Notes: generated from the letters alone by a model not told the origin. DNA of 47,722 bases from Acidimicrobiaceae bacterium (GCA_009843915.1 VYCM01000130.1:1-47722); one strand, 5' to 3'. Shown: positions 16,292-25,212, counted from the stretch's first letter. Numbers and translations are program-made.

Positions 16292-17496
16292 GAGCGGAAC
16301 GGCTCGTAGTGATCGCCGGCGCCCAGCCGTCGCCAGCCGTCGTCGGTCACGGCGACGACCTCCTCGGCCCGGTAGCCGCCCACCCCGTCGACCCAGATGA
16401 CCGGTTCGAACACCAGCACCATGCCCGCAGCCAGCTCGAAGCCTTCGTCGAAAGCCTGGCCGAGGTCGGTGCCGATCATCGGCATCTCCGCACTCTCCAA
16501 GCCGGATCCGTGGGCCAGGTAGAACTGCGGCAGCCACGGCGTCTCGTCCTGCTCCACCGACCGGGCAGCCCGCCCCACATCGCCGAGCGTGGCTCCAGGA
16601 CCAACCACGGCCAACGATGCCTCCAGCACGGCCATCCAGCGATCACAGAGCGACTGTTCGGCTGCGGTCGGGGCTCGGCCCGGTACCCAGGTGCATCCGA
16701 AGTCGGACATGTAGCCGTGCCAGCCCACCCCGGCATCCACCCACACAAGGTCGCCCTCGGTGAAGACGGGGTTGTCCACGCCAGTGGGAAAGGCCACATG
16801 GCCGGTCGAAGTGCGGGATCCGCCGTCGCGGCGGAGCGGCATAGGCTGGAAGATCGGGTCGATCCCGTTGCGATAATCGGCGCCAGCGCTACCTTCCTCA
16901 CTGGCGTCGCCCTCCCGCAGAGCGGCCAGGAATGCGCCCGCGACCTCGGCCCGGGTGGTGCCGGGCACGCAGGCAGTGCGGGCCGCCACCATGGCCCGCT
17001 CGGTGTACCGCTGGGCCTGATCGATGCAGGTCAGCTCATCATTGGTCTTCACCACCCGGGCCGGGCCCAGCACCCGGCTGGCGTCGACCAGCTCGGCTCC
17101 GTCGAGCACGCCGGCCCGGGCCATGGCACCGGTAACGCCGTCCACCGCCACCCGATGACCAGTCACATCCCCGAGAACCTCCGCTATGGCCTCACCGACC
17201 GCGGCCGCTCCGTCGTCGAGTTCGAGCCACAACGGCGCGCCGGTCTCGGCGCCGGCCACTGCGACCTCGTTGACCGGGTCATGAGCATGCAGCCGCGCCG
17301 GGCCGTCTGCCGCACTGACGATGGCCACCGCACGGCGGTGATTGGCGTGACTGGCGTCAACGGCCTCGGGAACATGACCGGTGGCGTAGGTCACGTGAGG
17401 ACCATGCATCAGCACAGCCCCGTCCACGTCCTGAGCCCGCATCTCGACCCGCAGGCGGGCCAGCCGCTCCACTCCCATGCGCCTCAGGTCAACCAC
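16288..17496 (-). CDS. M24 family metallopeptidase / Xaa-Pro aminopeptidase-like (402 aa)
   Basis: Complete M24 enzyme with a creatinase-type N-terminal domain and a catalytic pita-bread domain. All five metal ligands are visible: D254 (VWVDAGVGW), D265 (GYMSDFGCTW), H329 (YLAHGSGLE), E364 (VFEPVIW) and E378 (YRAEEVVAVT). Members of this fold cleave Xaa-Pro peptides or act on small molecules (creatine, ectoine derivatives, DMSP); here, next to acyl-CoA genes, a small-molecule role is possible but unproven. The GTG at 17496 precedes the usual N-terminal helix. The stop overlaps the degenerate paralog's start by 4 nt. It heads the minus-strand run down to the thiolase. Confidence 0.9.
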   Translation of the reverse strand: MVDLRRMGVERLARLRVEMRAQDVDGAVLMHGPHVTYATGHVPEAVDASHANHRRAVAIVSAADGPARLHAHDPVNEVAVAGAETGAPLWLELDDGAAAVGEAIAEVLGDVTGHRVAVDGVTGAMARAGVLDGAELVDASRVLGPARVVKTNDELTCIDQAQRYTERAMVAARTACVPGTTRAEVAGAFLAALREGDASEEGSAGADYRNGIDPIFQPMPLRRDGGSRTSTGHVAFPTGVDNPVFTEGDLVWVDAGVGWHGYMSDFGCTWVPGRAPTAAEQSLCDRWMAVLEASLAVVGPGATLGDVGRAARSVEQDETPWLPQFYLAHGSGLESAEMPMIGTDLGQAFDEGFELAAGMVLVFEPVIWVDGVGGYRAEEVVAVTDDGWRRLGAGDHYEPFRS

Positions 17497-17597
17497 AGCC
17501 GGACGCTACTCCTCACTCGAGCGCGACGACTTCCTGCATGCCGGTCAACCGTTGCGGGTCTGACATCGCCTGCATTCGCTTCGTCCAAATTGGTAGG

Positions 17598-17623
17598 TGC
17601 ACGTGCAATGAAAGACTTAGTCT
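17598..17623. promoter_or_regulatory. Two adjacent palindromes upstream of the first SulP gene
   Basis: TGCACGTGCA (17598-17607, perfect) and AGACTTAGTCT (17613-17623, perfect around a central T) lie in the 155-bp divergent region between the M24 and SulP genes, 28 nt or more before the SulP start. Operator function is inferred from symmetry and position. Confidence 0.4.
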
Positions 17624-17651
17624 CGAAGAGATCAGCGTGGAGGGTCCAGTT

Positions 17652-19283
17652 GTGGCCTACAGCCTGCAGACGCTCAGAGGAGACGTGTTCGGTGGGCTGA
17701 CCGCGGCCGTGGTGGCATTGCCGTTAGCGCTGGCCTTCGGCGTGGCGTCGGGCCTGGGAGCGATCGAAGGGCTCTACGGCGCGGTGGCTGTGGGATTCCT
17801 TGCGGCCGTGTTCGGGGGAACCAAGATCGTGATCTCCGGACCGACCGGACCGATGGCGATAGCCATGGCCGTCATCATCGCCAACCACGCCGGCAACGAC
17901 ATCGGCCACGCGCTCACGATCGTGGTACTGGCCGGCATCATCCAGATCCTGCTGGGGCTGGTGAGAATCGGTCGCCTGGTTTCCTACACGCCGTACTCAG
18001 TGATCTCGGGATTCATGTCGGGGATAGGCGTGATCATCATGGTGATCCAGACGCTGCCCTTCATGGGACTGCCCGTCAAGGAGGGAGGACCCTTGGAGAC
18101 CATCCGCCAATGGCCTCAGGCGGTGCAGGAACTCGACTGGAGCGCATTGACGGTGGCGGCCGTGACGTTGGGTGTGGTCTTGGCGTGGCCGCGCCGGTTC
18201 CGTGAGGTCTTGCCCTCTGCGGTAGCCGCTCTGATCGTCGGGACACTGCTGAGTGTGCTGTGGCTGAGCGACATACCGGTCATCGGCGAGGTGCCCACCG
18301 GCCTTCCCGAATTGCGCATGCCGGACCTGTCAGCCGCTGGGCTCCTGGCGGATCTCCAACCGGCACTAACGATCGCCCTGCTGGGCGCCATCGACACCCT
18401 GCTGACCGCCCTCATCGCTGACTCCATGACCCGCGAGCGTCACGACCCGAACCGGGAGCTGGTGGGCCAAGGTCTCGGCAACACGCTGGCCGGACTCGTC
18501 GGCGGAGTGCCCGGGGCTGGCGCGACCATGGGCACGGTGGTCAACATACGGGCCGGGGCACGCACACGGGTCGCCGGCGCACTGTGCGCGGTACTCCTGC
18601 TGGCGGTGACGCTGGGTCTCGGACGCTACGTCGAGTCGATCCCCCATGCGGTGCTGGCCGGCATCCTGATCAAGGTCGGTTGGGACATCGTTGACTGGCG
18701 CTTCATCACCCACCTGCACCGCGTGCAACGCGAGCACCTCTTGGTGATGGTGGTCACGTTGGGACTGACTGTGTTCGCCGACCTCGTCACCGCAGTGGTG
18801 CTCGGCCTCGTGGCGGCGGGAATGGCCAGTGCGCGGCAGTTCGAGCGCCTGGAGCTGGACAGCGTGATGTCGGTGCCCCTGCTGGACGACGCGTTCCTGA
18901 GGGACATCCCCCAGGGCGGGGAGCCTGACAAGTTCTCGGCCCGTGTCGGACTCGTAGCGCTGAGGGGAACCTTCACGGTGGCGTCGTCCAACAAGCTCAT
19001 CACCACCCTCGGAGCCGACGTGCGCGATCACGAAGTCGTGATCATCGACTTCACCGACACGGTCTACATGGACGACAGCGCCGCCCTGGTTGTGGAGCAA
19101 CTCATCGACATAGCCATGGACGAGAACACCGAGTGCATCGTTGTGGGCACGTCGGAACTGCCCATTGGAAGCCTCCAAGCGCTCGACGTGCTTCAGCGAC
19201 TGCCCGCCGACCGCTTCGTCAACAACCGCGACGAGGCCCGAGAACTGGCCGAGCGGCTACTCGCAGCGGGCAGGCAGGGTTGA
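17652..19283 (+). CDS. SulP family anion transporter with STAS domain (543 aa)
   Basis: Membrane anion transporter (family substrates: bicarbonate, sulfate, other inorganic or dicarboxylic anions). The SulP membrane domain begins at LRGDVFGGLTAAVVALPLAL, with the family GPTGPMAI segment and multiple hydrophobic helices. A cytoplasmic STAS domain fills the last about 110 residues (VIIDFTDTVYMDDSAALVV). GTG at 17652 is chosen because GGAGGG lies 7 nt upstream and the N-terminus then matches the paralog at 27037; in-frame starts further upstream (17538, 17637) lack this support. Both SulP copies flank the 19-27 kb genes including the biotin operon. Bicarbonate (BicA-like) is one possible substrate. 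Confidence 0.92.
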   Translation: MAYSLQTLRGDVFGGLTAAVVALPLALAFGVASGLGAIEGLYGAVAVGFLAAVFGGTKIVISGPTGPMAIAMAVIIANHAGNDIGHALTIVVLAGIIQILLGLVRIGRLVSYTPYSVISGFMSGIGVIIMVIQTLPFMGLPVKEGGPLETIRQWPQAVQELDWSALTVAAVTLGVVLAWPRRFREVLPSAVAALIVGTLLSVLWLSDIPVIGEVPTGLPELRMPDLSAAGLLADLQPALTIALLGAIDTLLTALIADSMTRERHDPNRELVGQGLGNTLAGLVGGVPGAGATMGTVVNIRAGARTRVAGALCAVLLLAVTLGLGRYVESIPHAVLAGILIKVGWDIVDWRFITHLHRVQREHLLVMVVTLGLTVFADLVTAVVLGLVAAGMASARQFERLELDSVMSVPLLDDAFLRDIPQGGEPDKFSARVGLVALRGTFTVASSNKLITTLGADVRDHEVVIIDFTDTVYMDDSAALVVEQLIDIAMDENTECIVVGTSELPIGSLQALDVLQRLPADRFVNNRDEARELAERLLAAGRQG

Positions 19284-19356
19284 ACGGCAGGGCTCACACC
19301 CTGGACGCTCGCGAGCAGCCTTGGTACCACCGCCGGAGATGAGGACGTGCATCGGG

Positions 19357-19364
19357 CATAATCT
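19357..19364 (+). promoter_or_regulatory. -10-like CATAAT/TAATCT element before the acyl-CoA synthetase
   Basis: The AT-rich octamer CATAATCT stands out in a GC-rich 116-bp gap, about 36 nt before the start at 19400. That distance leaves room for a leader with the AAGGAGG ribosome-binding site. No clear -35 at the right distance. Confidence 0.35.
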
Positions 19365-19399
19365 GGCCCATTCGGACGCCAATAGAAGGAGGCCGCGCC

Positions 19400-20968
19400 A
19401 TGCGGTCTATTGCTGACATACCCCGCCGGCAGGCCGCCGAGAACCCGGACAAGCCCGCGCTGATCTGTCACGACCGCACGCTCACCTACCGGGATCTCGA
19501 CACCGAGTCCTCCCAGGTGGCCAACGCGCTGATCGCGGCCGGCGTCGGCTCGCAGAGCCGGGTCGGGTTCATCGGCAAGAACATCGCCGAGTACTTCACC
19601 CTCGTGTTCGGCGCGGCCAAGATCAACGCGGTCACCGTGGCCGTCAACTGGCGGCTGGTGGCGGCCGAGATGGCCTACATCCTGAACCACGCCGAGGTCG
19701 AGGTCGTCTTGGTGGAGGACGAGTTTCTCGGCCATCTGGGCGACATGGACCTTCCCCGCGGGCCACGGGTGGTTCTGGTCGGTGCGGTCACCGCCACCGA
19801 GGGGCAGGTCGGCTACTCCGACTGGATCGAGGGCCAGCCGGCGACCGATCCCGCCCACCCGTCCGTCGAGGACGATACGGGCCTCCAGCTCTACACGTCG
19901 GGCACCACCGGCCTGCCCAAGGGAGCCGAACTCAGCAACCGCAACATCTTCTCGATAGTGGGCCCGATCAGCGGCATGCTCGGCCTGCACCCCGACAGCG
20001 TGATGCTCCACGTGCTGCCCCTGTTCCACATCGGCGGCAGCGGAGTGGCCACCGTCGGGCTGTACATGGGCTGCACCAATGTGGTGCACCGAGACGTGGA
20101 CCCGGCCGCGATCTTTGCCGACATTCCCGGCCATCGGGTCAACGCGGCCTTCATGGTGCCGGCGCTGCTCCAGTTCCTGCCGATGATGCCGGGCGCGTCC
20201 GACGTGGACTTCTCCTCACTGGAGAGCATCGTGTACGGAGCGTCGCCGATCACCGAGGAAGCGCTCACCGCGTCCCTGGCCCTTCTCAAGTGCCCGCACA
20301 CCCAGGTGTACGGGCTCACCGAGACCACCGGAGCGCTGACCCTGCTGGTGCCGGAGGACCACGACCCGGGCGGGCCGAGGGCGAAGCTGCTCCGGTCGGC
20401 CGGCAAGCCGCTGCCCGGCGTGGAACTGCGCCTCGTCGACCCGGACGGGCGCGACGTCGCCACCGGCGAGGTCGGCGAGATCTGGGCCCGAACCGTCCAG
20501 AATCTCAAGGGCTACTGGCGCGACCCGGAGGCGACGGCCGAGGTATTCCCCGAGGGCCGCGACGACCGGGGACTCGGCTGGTTCCGCACCGGTGACGCCG
20601 GATTCATGGAGGACGGATACCTCTTCATCCACGACCGGATCAAGGACATGATCGTGTCGGGCGGCGAGAACGTGTACCCGGCCGAGATTGAGAACGCCCT
20701 GATGGCCCATCCGTCAGTGGCCGACGTGGCCGTCATCGGGATCCCCAGCGAGCGCTGGGGAGAGTCGCCCCTGGCGCTGATCGTGCCCGCGCCGGACACC
20801 GACCCCAGCGAGGAGGAGCTCATCGCCCACTGCCGCCAGCTCCTAGCCGGGTTCAAGATTCCGGCCGCAGTCGAGCGCATCGACGCTGTGCCCCGCAACC
20901 CGTCGGGGAAGATCCTCAAGACCGAGCTGCGCGAGCCCTACTGGGAAGCCCGCGACCGGCAGGTCTGA
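19400..20968 (+). CDS. Long-chain-type acyl-CoA synthetase / fatty-acid-CoA ligase (522 aa)
   Basis: ANL-family ligase activating a carboxylic acid to its CoA thioester. It has the phosphate loop YTSGTTGLPKGAE, YGLTETTG, the hinge WFRTGDAGFMEDGYLF, DRIKDMIVSGGENVYP and the catalytic Lys in NPSGKILKTELRE, all intact and in order. Length is normal for actinobacterial FadD proteins. The ATG has a strong AAGGAGG ribosome-binding site 8 nt upstream (about 19388-19394). It stands alone on the plus strand between the SulP gene and a convergent dioxygenase. Chain-length preference cannot be read. Confidence 0.93.
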   Translation: MRSIADIPRRQAAENPDKPALICHDRTLTYRDLDTESSQVANALIAAGVGSQSRVGFIGKNIAEYFTLVFGAAKINAVTVAVNWRLVAAEMAYILNHAEVEVVLVEDEFLGHLGDMDLPRGPRVVLVGAVTATEGQVGYSDWIEGQPATDPAHPSVEDDTGLQLYTSGTTGLPKGAELSNRNIFSIVGPISGMLGLHPDSVMLHVLPLFHIGGSGVATVGLYMGCTNVVHRDVDPAAIFADIPGHRVNAAFMVPALLQFLPMMPGASDVDFSSLESIVYGASPITEEALTASLALLKCPHTQVYGLTETTGALTLLVPEDHDPGGPRAKLLRSAGKPLPGVELRLVDPDGRDVATGEVGEIWARTVQNLKGYWRDPEATAEVFPEGRDDRGLGWFRTGDAGFMEDGYLFIHDRIKDMIVSGGENVYPAEIENALMAHPSVADVAVIGIPSERWGESPLALIVPAPDTDPSEEELIAHCRQLLAGFKIPAAVERIDAVPRNPSGKILKTELREPYWEARDRQV

Positions 20969-20996
20969 CGACGCTGGACGGGACTGGAGGCCGAAC

Positions 20997-21923
20997 TCAG
21001 CCGACGATGAGGGTGTCCTCGCCCATCACATCCGCGCCCGATCGCTGTTGTGAGCCGAGGTGGTTGTCGGCCAGTTCCGTGGCCGGATCGCCGGCAATGC
21101 GGGTGTGCCACATCACCCGGGGCTCGGTCATGTCGAAGGGCGTGCCCCGGTGCATCAGCCGGCGGTTGTCCCACAGCGCGGCGTCGCCCGCGGACCACTG
21201 GTGGTGGTGGATCCGCGGCGGCTGGCAGGCCTCGGCGTTCAGTTCATCGAGGAAGGCCTCCGACTCGCTCTCGGACATTCCCACGATCCCGTAGGCGTGC
21301 CGCCCGATCAGCAGGTTGGGCCGGCCCGTCTCGGGATGCACCTTCACCAGCGGCCGCCGCGACGGCTCAAGGTCGTGGAAGCCGTACATGTCGTAGCCGC
21401 CGCCCTCGGTCTTGGTCGGCATGTATCCGGACCGGCTCTGGCTGTAGTAGAGGGAGTGGTAGGCGCGCATCTCAGCCAGCCGCTGCTGGGTCTCCGGATC
21501 GAGCACCTCGTAGGCGGCCCGCATGTCGGCCCATCCGGTGGCCCCGCCCCGGCTGGGCACCACCTCGGCGGTGAACACCGAACCCTTGGCCTGGAGCGGC
21601 ATGTAGGTGCTGTCATGGTGCCAGCCCTCGTTGCCCCGCAGTGACTTCACCACGTCGTGATCGGGATCGTTGAGGATCTTGCCGTCGGCATCCACGTTGC
21701 TGAACGGCACCGCGGTGAACTCGAGCGGGCCGAACCGCAGGGCGAAGGCGTCCTGGTCGGCCCTGGTCAGGAACTGCCCCGGGAAGATCAGCAGGGCGTA
21801 CTCCAGCCAGGTCCGATGCAGGGCTTCGAACGCCGCTTCGTCGATGGACCGCAGGTCCACCCCCGTCACTACCGCGCCGAACGTCGCTTCAACGGGCTCG
21901 ATGTCGAACAGGTCGGTGGCCAT
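20997..21923 (-). CDS. TauD/TfdA-family Fe(II)/2-oxoglutarate-dependent dioxygenase (308 aa)
   Basis: Alpha-ketoglutarate-dependent oxygenase. The facial triad is intact: H102 and D104 in WHHDST and distal H258 in LMHRGTPF. R275 (HTRIAG) is placed to bind 2-oxoglutarate. Family members hydroxylate taurine, alkyl sulfates, chlorophenoxyacids or similar, often releasing sulfite or another leaving group. No sulfonate transporter adjoins, so the substrate is open. ATG at 21923 begins MATDLFDIEPVEATFGA, the family N-terminus; a slightly longer GTG/ATG extension was rejected. It is divergent from the LLM oxidoreductase across 69 bp. Confidence 0.92.
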   Translation of the reverse strand: MATDLFDIEPVEATFGAVVTGVDLRSIDEAAFEALHRTWLEYALLIFPGQFLTRADQDAFALRFGPLEFTAVPFSNVDADGKILNDPDHDVVKSLRGNEGWHHDSTYMPLQAKGSVFTAEVVPSRGGATGWADMRAAYEVLDPETQQRLAEMRAYHSLYYSQSRSGYMPTKTEGGGYDMYGFHDLEPSRRPLVKVHPETGRPNLLIGRHAYGIVGMSESESEAFLDELNAEACQPPRIHHHQWSAGDAALWDNRRLMHRGTPFDMTEPRVMWHTRIAGDPATELADNHLGSQQRSGADVMGEDTLIVG

Positions 21924-21992
21924 GACTAGGCGGGTTCCGTCTCCGGGCAAGGTTGCCGGCCGGTAAGTCCTCGCATCTTAGGAGCGCATACA

Positions 21993-23153
21993 GTGGGCGT
22001 CGTGCGGACCGGGGTGTTCCTGTTCGGCGGGGTCGAGATGGACGACGCCGGCGCAGGCCCGCCGATACCCACCGACCGCCGCTACGACCACAAGGAGATC
22101 TGGCGGGCCACCGAGCGGATCGTCGACATGGGAGTGGTGTGTGACCGGTTGGGGTTCGACTCGTTCTGGTTGACCGAGCACCATTTCCAGCACGAGGGCT
22201 ACGAGGTGGTCCCCAACGGGATCCTGGTGGGAACCATCCTGGCCGAACGCACCGAGAGCGTCCGCATCGGGATGGCGTTCAACATCGTGCCGCAGTGGCA
22301 TCCGCTCAGGCTGGCCGAGGACTTCGCCACGCTGCACAATGTCTCCGGCGGCCGCGCCATCCTCGGTGTGGGGCGGGGCACTGTGCCGCGTGAGGCTGAG
22401 ACGCTGGGCACCCAGATCGGCAGCTTCGACAACCCGGACAAGGTTGCGGCCGACGAGTTGAACCGCAAGCAGTTCGACGAGGCCATGGAGGTCATCCTCC
22501 GGGCATTGAACAACGACACGTTCAGCTTCCACGGCGAGGTGTATGACTTCCCGCCGGCGGGGATCCCGGACCGGGGCGGGTTCGTGACCGAGCTGTCGCT
22601 GGTGCCCCGGCCGCTGTACCCCTACGAGATATGGCAGGCCGCCAAGTCGCCGGCCACCCTCGAGCAGATCCCTCGCTGCGGCTGGGGCGGGGTGTTCTGG
22701 AACTACCACCACTCCATTGTCAAGCAGCGCTGGGAGCAGTTCGCCGACAGGTACCTGGCCCATCACGGCCGCGAGCTGGACCGGGGCGAGCACCGCATGC
22801 TCGTGCAGAACATCCGGGTCGAGGACACCCGCGAGCAGGCCATGGCATCGGTGCGCAACGGCCACGACGAGCTCTGGAAGTTCCTAGGCCCGTACGGCTG
22901 GAGCAAGGGCTACCTCGGCAAGGACGGCGAACCGGCCAAGCCGGGGCTGATCCCCACTCTCGAGGAGTCCATCGACCAGAAGGTCTGGGCGGTGGGAAGC
23001 CCCGCCGATGTGGCTGAGGCCCTCAGCTGGTACGACGAGCAGATCGGAATCGAGAACCTCCTGCTGTTCCCGGCCATGCCCGGCGACCCCTACGAGAAGG
23101 TCGAGGAGCAGTTGCACCGCATCGCCGAGGAGGTGCTCCCTCTGCTTTCATAG
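21993..23153 (+). CDS. LLM class flavin-dependent oxidoreductase (386 aa)
   Basis: Luciferase-like monooxygenase superfamily, bacterial-luciferase/FMN branch. It has FGFDSFWLTEHHF near residue 60 (flavin/substrate pocket), the SGGRAILGVGRG loop, and the C-terminal VGSPADVAEALSWY typical of the family. It may use FMNH2 or F420H2; the sequence does not decide. GTG at 21993 is supported by AGGAG 8 nt upstream (21980-21984). It is divergent from the TauD-type dioxygenase and followed, after a gap holding the second 29-bp repeat, by a nitroreductase. Confidence 0.9.
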   Translation: MGVVRTGVFLFGGVEMDDAGAGPPIPTDRRYDHKEIWRATERIVDMGVVCDRLGFDSFWLTEHHFQHEGYEVVPNGILVGTILAERTESVRIGMAFNIVPQWHPLRLAEDFATLHNVSGGRAILGVGRGTVPREAETLGTQIGSFDNPDKVAADELNRKQFDEAMEVILRALNNDTFSFHGEVYDFPPAGIPDRGGFVTELSLVPRPLYPYEIWQAAKSPATLEQIPRCGWGGVFWNYHHSIVKQRWEQFADRYLAHHGRELDRGEHRMLVQNIRVEDTREQAMASVRNGHDELWKFLGPYGWSKGYLGKDGEPAKPGLIPTLEESIDQKVWAVGSPADVAEALSWYDEQIGIENLLLFPAMPGDPYEKVEEQLHRIAEEVLPLLS

Positions 23154-23164
23154 CCGAGCCCTTT

Positions 23165-23193
23165 CGGCCGGCGGGTCCTGTCGTCGAGGCCGT
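23165..23193 (+). repeat. Dispersed 29-bp intergenic repeat, copy 2
   Basis: Identical over 29 bases to 14247-14275, in the gap between the LLM gene stop (23153) and the nitroreductase start (23234). The strong hairpin that follows copy 1 is not repeated here. Confidence 0.7.
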
Positions 23194-23233
23194 AGGGTCT
23201 GACTGCTCCTACCGCCGATGCAGGAGGCCACCG

Positions 23234-23914
23234 ATGCTGGGACTGTCCGCCGACGAACTGCTGACCACGACCCGCGCCGTTCGCAAGCGTCTGGACTTCG
23301 ACCGCCCGGTCGATCCTGGGCTGATCACCGAGTGCCTGGACATCGCGCTCCAGGCGCCCAGCGGCGGCAACCGCCAGGACTGGGTGTGGATGGTGGTTGC
23401 CGACCCGGCCAAGAAGGCGGCGCTGGCCGGGCTCTACCGCCAGGCGTGGGCCGCCTATCGCGAGTCGCCCTACTTCCCCACCAATGAACCACCTCACGAA
23501 GACCCAGCCGTTCGGGCCTCCTTCGAACGGATCGCGGATTCGGCCCAGTACCTGTCCGACAACCTTGAGCGGGCTCCGCTGTTCCTGATCCCGTGCCTGG
23601 CCATCAGTCGCGTCGAGCGACCATCGTGGGGCGGAGCGGCATCAAGGCTCGGATCGGTGATACAGGCGTCGTGGAGCTTCATGCTCGCCGCCCGGGAACG
23701 GGGACTGGGGACATGCTGGACCACCTTGCACCTGGCCTACGAGCAGCAGGCCGCCGAGATCCTGGGAATCCCGTATGACGAGTGCACGCAGGTCGCACTC
23801 ATCCCCATCGCCCACAGCGTCGGCACCGACTTCCGCCCCGGAATGCGGGAGCCGCTTGACCGGGTGCTGCACTGGGACGAATGGAAGGGCGTCCCGCCGC
23901 CCCGCCGGCCGTGA
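23234..23914 (+). CDS. Nitroreductase family protein (226 aa)
   Basis: FMN-dependent nitroreductase fold. The N-terminal TTRAVRKRLDFDRPV gives the family R-x-R-x-[FY] phosphate-binding motif, followed by APSGGNRQDW and the C-terminal half WSFMLAARERGLGTCWTTLH. Reactions in the family include reduction of nitro groups, quinones or enones and dehydrogenation. The ATG is fixed by AGGAGG 6 nt upstream. Its stop overlaps the bioA start by 4 nt, so it is translationally coupled to biotin synthesis. No nitroreductase is a standard biotin enzyme, so its role there is open. Confidence 0.9.
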   Translation: MLGLSADELLTTTRAVRKRLDFDRPVDPGLITECLDIALQAPSGGNRQDWVWMVVADPAKKAALAGLYRQAWAAYRESPYFPTNEPPHEDPAVRASFERIADSAQYLSDNLERAPLFLIPCLAISRVERPSWGGAASRLGSVIQASWSFMLAARERGLGTCWTTLHLAYEQQAAEILGIPYDECTQVALIPIAHSVGTDFRPGMREPLDRVLHWDEWKGVPPPRRP

Positions 23915-25212
23915 CCGCAGCCGACTGGGCCCGGCGCGACGCCGCAGTCGTGTGGCATGGCTTCACCCAGATGGCGACCTACGAGGGCTCGACCCCGGTC
24001 ATCGTGGAGCGGGGCGAGGGCAACTACCTCTACGACACCGACGGCCGGCGCTATCTGGATGCCATCTCCTCGCTGTGGGTCATCACGCTCGGCCACTCCG
24101 ACCCGGATCTGAACCGGGCGGCCCGCGAGCAGCTCGAACGCATCAGCCACTCCACCCTGCTGGGCAACGGCAACACCGCCGCCATAACTCTGGCTGAGGC
24201 CCTGCGCGACGTGGTGCCGGTGACCGAGCCTCATTTCCTGTTCGCGTCGGACGGGGCCGCCGCGGTGGAGCAGGCCGTAAAGATCGCCTTCCAGTACTGG
24301 CACAACCTCGGCGTGCGGGGCCGCACGTCCTACCTGGCCCTGGGCGACGCCTACCACGGCGACTCGGTCGGGTCGCTGTCGGTGGGCGACGGCGGCTTCG
24401 GAACCGACCTGTTCGACCCGCTGCGCTTCGACGTCCTCCGCACCCCCGGATACGACGACCCGGACTGGGTGTCCAAGGCGGTCGCCGTCCTCGACGGGCA
24501 CCACCACCGGCTGGCCGCGGTCGTTGTCGAGCCGCTGGTCCAGGGCGCGGCCGGGATGCTGGTCACCGACCCCGATCAGGTGGCGGCGTTCGCCGGGGCG
24601 GTCCAGGCCCGGGGAGTGCCGCTCATCTGCGACGAGGTCGCCACCGGGTTCGGCCGCACCGGCGCGATGTTCGCCAGCCAGCTGTGCGGGATCCGGCCCG
24701 ATCTGATGTGCCTGGGCAAGGGCATCACCGGCGGGTACCTGCCCCTGTCGGCCACGGTGGCCGCATCCCACATCTACGAGGCCTTCCTCGGTGAGGACCT
24801 CGGGCCCCGCACCTTCTATCACGGGCACTCCTACAGCGGTAACGCCCTCGCCTGCGCGGTGGCGGCCCGCCACCTGGAGCTGATCATCGAACGCGGCCTG
24901 ATCGACCGGGCCGCCGCGGCGGCTGAACGTCTCGGTGATGCGCTGGCCCCGGTTGCCGCTTTGCCTGCCGTGAGGGAGGTCCGCCGTCGGGGCCTCATGA
25001 CCGGCGTCGAGCTGAACCCTCCCGCGGGTGCCTCGAAATGGGGGCGCCGGGTCTGCGCAGCCGCGGTCTCCGCCGGGGTCCTGCTGCGACCTCTGGGCGA
25101 TGTCGTGGTAGTGATGCCCCCGCTGTCGATCACCGACGACGAGATCGACACCATCGCCCGGACCCTGGTGTCGGCCATCGAAGAGGTAGCTGCCGAGGAC
25201 GCCGGGGTATAG
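23911..25212 (+). CDS. bioA: Adenosylmethionine--8-amino-7-oxononanoate aminotransferase (433 aa)
   Basis: PLP class-III aminotransferase converting 8-amino-7-oxononanoate (KAPA) to 7,8-diaminopelargonate with SAM as amino donor, the penultimate step before dethiobiotin. It has the BioA-typical VWHGFTQM near the N-terminus, DAYHGDSVGSLSVG, EPLVQGAAGM, D241 in CDEVATGFGRTG, the PLP lysine K270 in LGKGITGGYLPLS and HGHSYSGNALACA. GTG at 23911 overlaps the upstream stop (GTGA) and gives the normal length; an ATG 30 nt upstream is possible. bioF follows 2 nt after its stop. Confidence 0.93.
   Translation: MTAADWARRDAAVVWHGFTQMATYEGSTPVIVERGEGNYLYDTDGRRYLDAISSLWVITLGHSDPDLNRAAREQLERISHSTLLGNGNTAAITLAEALRDVVPVTEPHFLFASDGAAAVEQAVKIAFQYWHNLGVRGRTSYLALGDAYHGDSVGSLSVGDGGFGTDLFDPLRFDVLRTPGYDDPDWVSKAVAVLDGHHHRLAAVVVEPLVQGAAGMLVTDPDQVAAFAGAVQARGVPLICDEVATGFGRTGAMFASQLCGIRPDLMCLGKGITGGYLPLSATVAASHIYEAFLGEDLGPRTFYHGHSYSGNALACAVAARHLELIIERGLIDRAAAAAERLGDALAPVAALPAVREVRRRGLMTGVELNPPAGASKWGRRVCAAAVSAGVLLRPLGDVVVVMPPLSITDDEIDTIARTLVSAIEEVAAEDAGV

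Noticed and set aside
20997..23153. A taurine/sulfonate desulfonation operon around the TauD-type dioxygenase
   Set aside because: No Ssu/Tau transporter or flavin reductase is adjacent, and the dioxygenase and LLM gene are divergent; the family has many other substrates.
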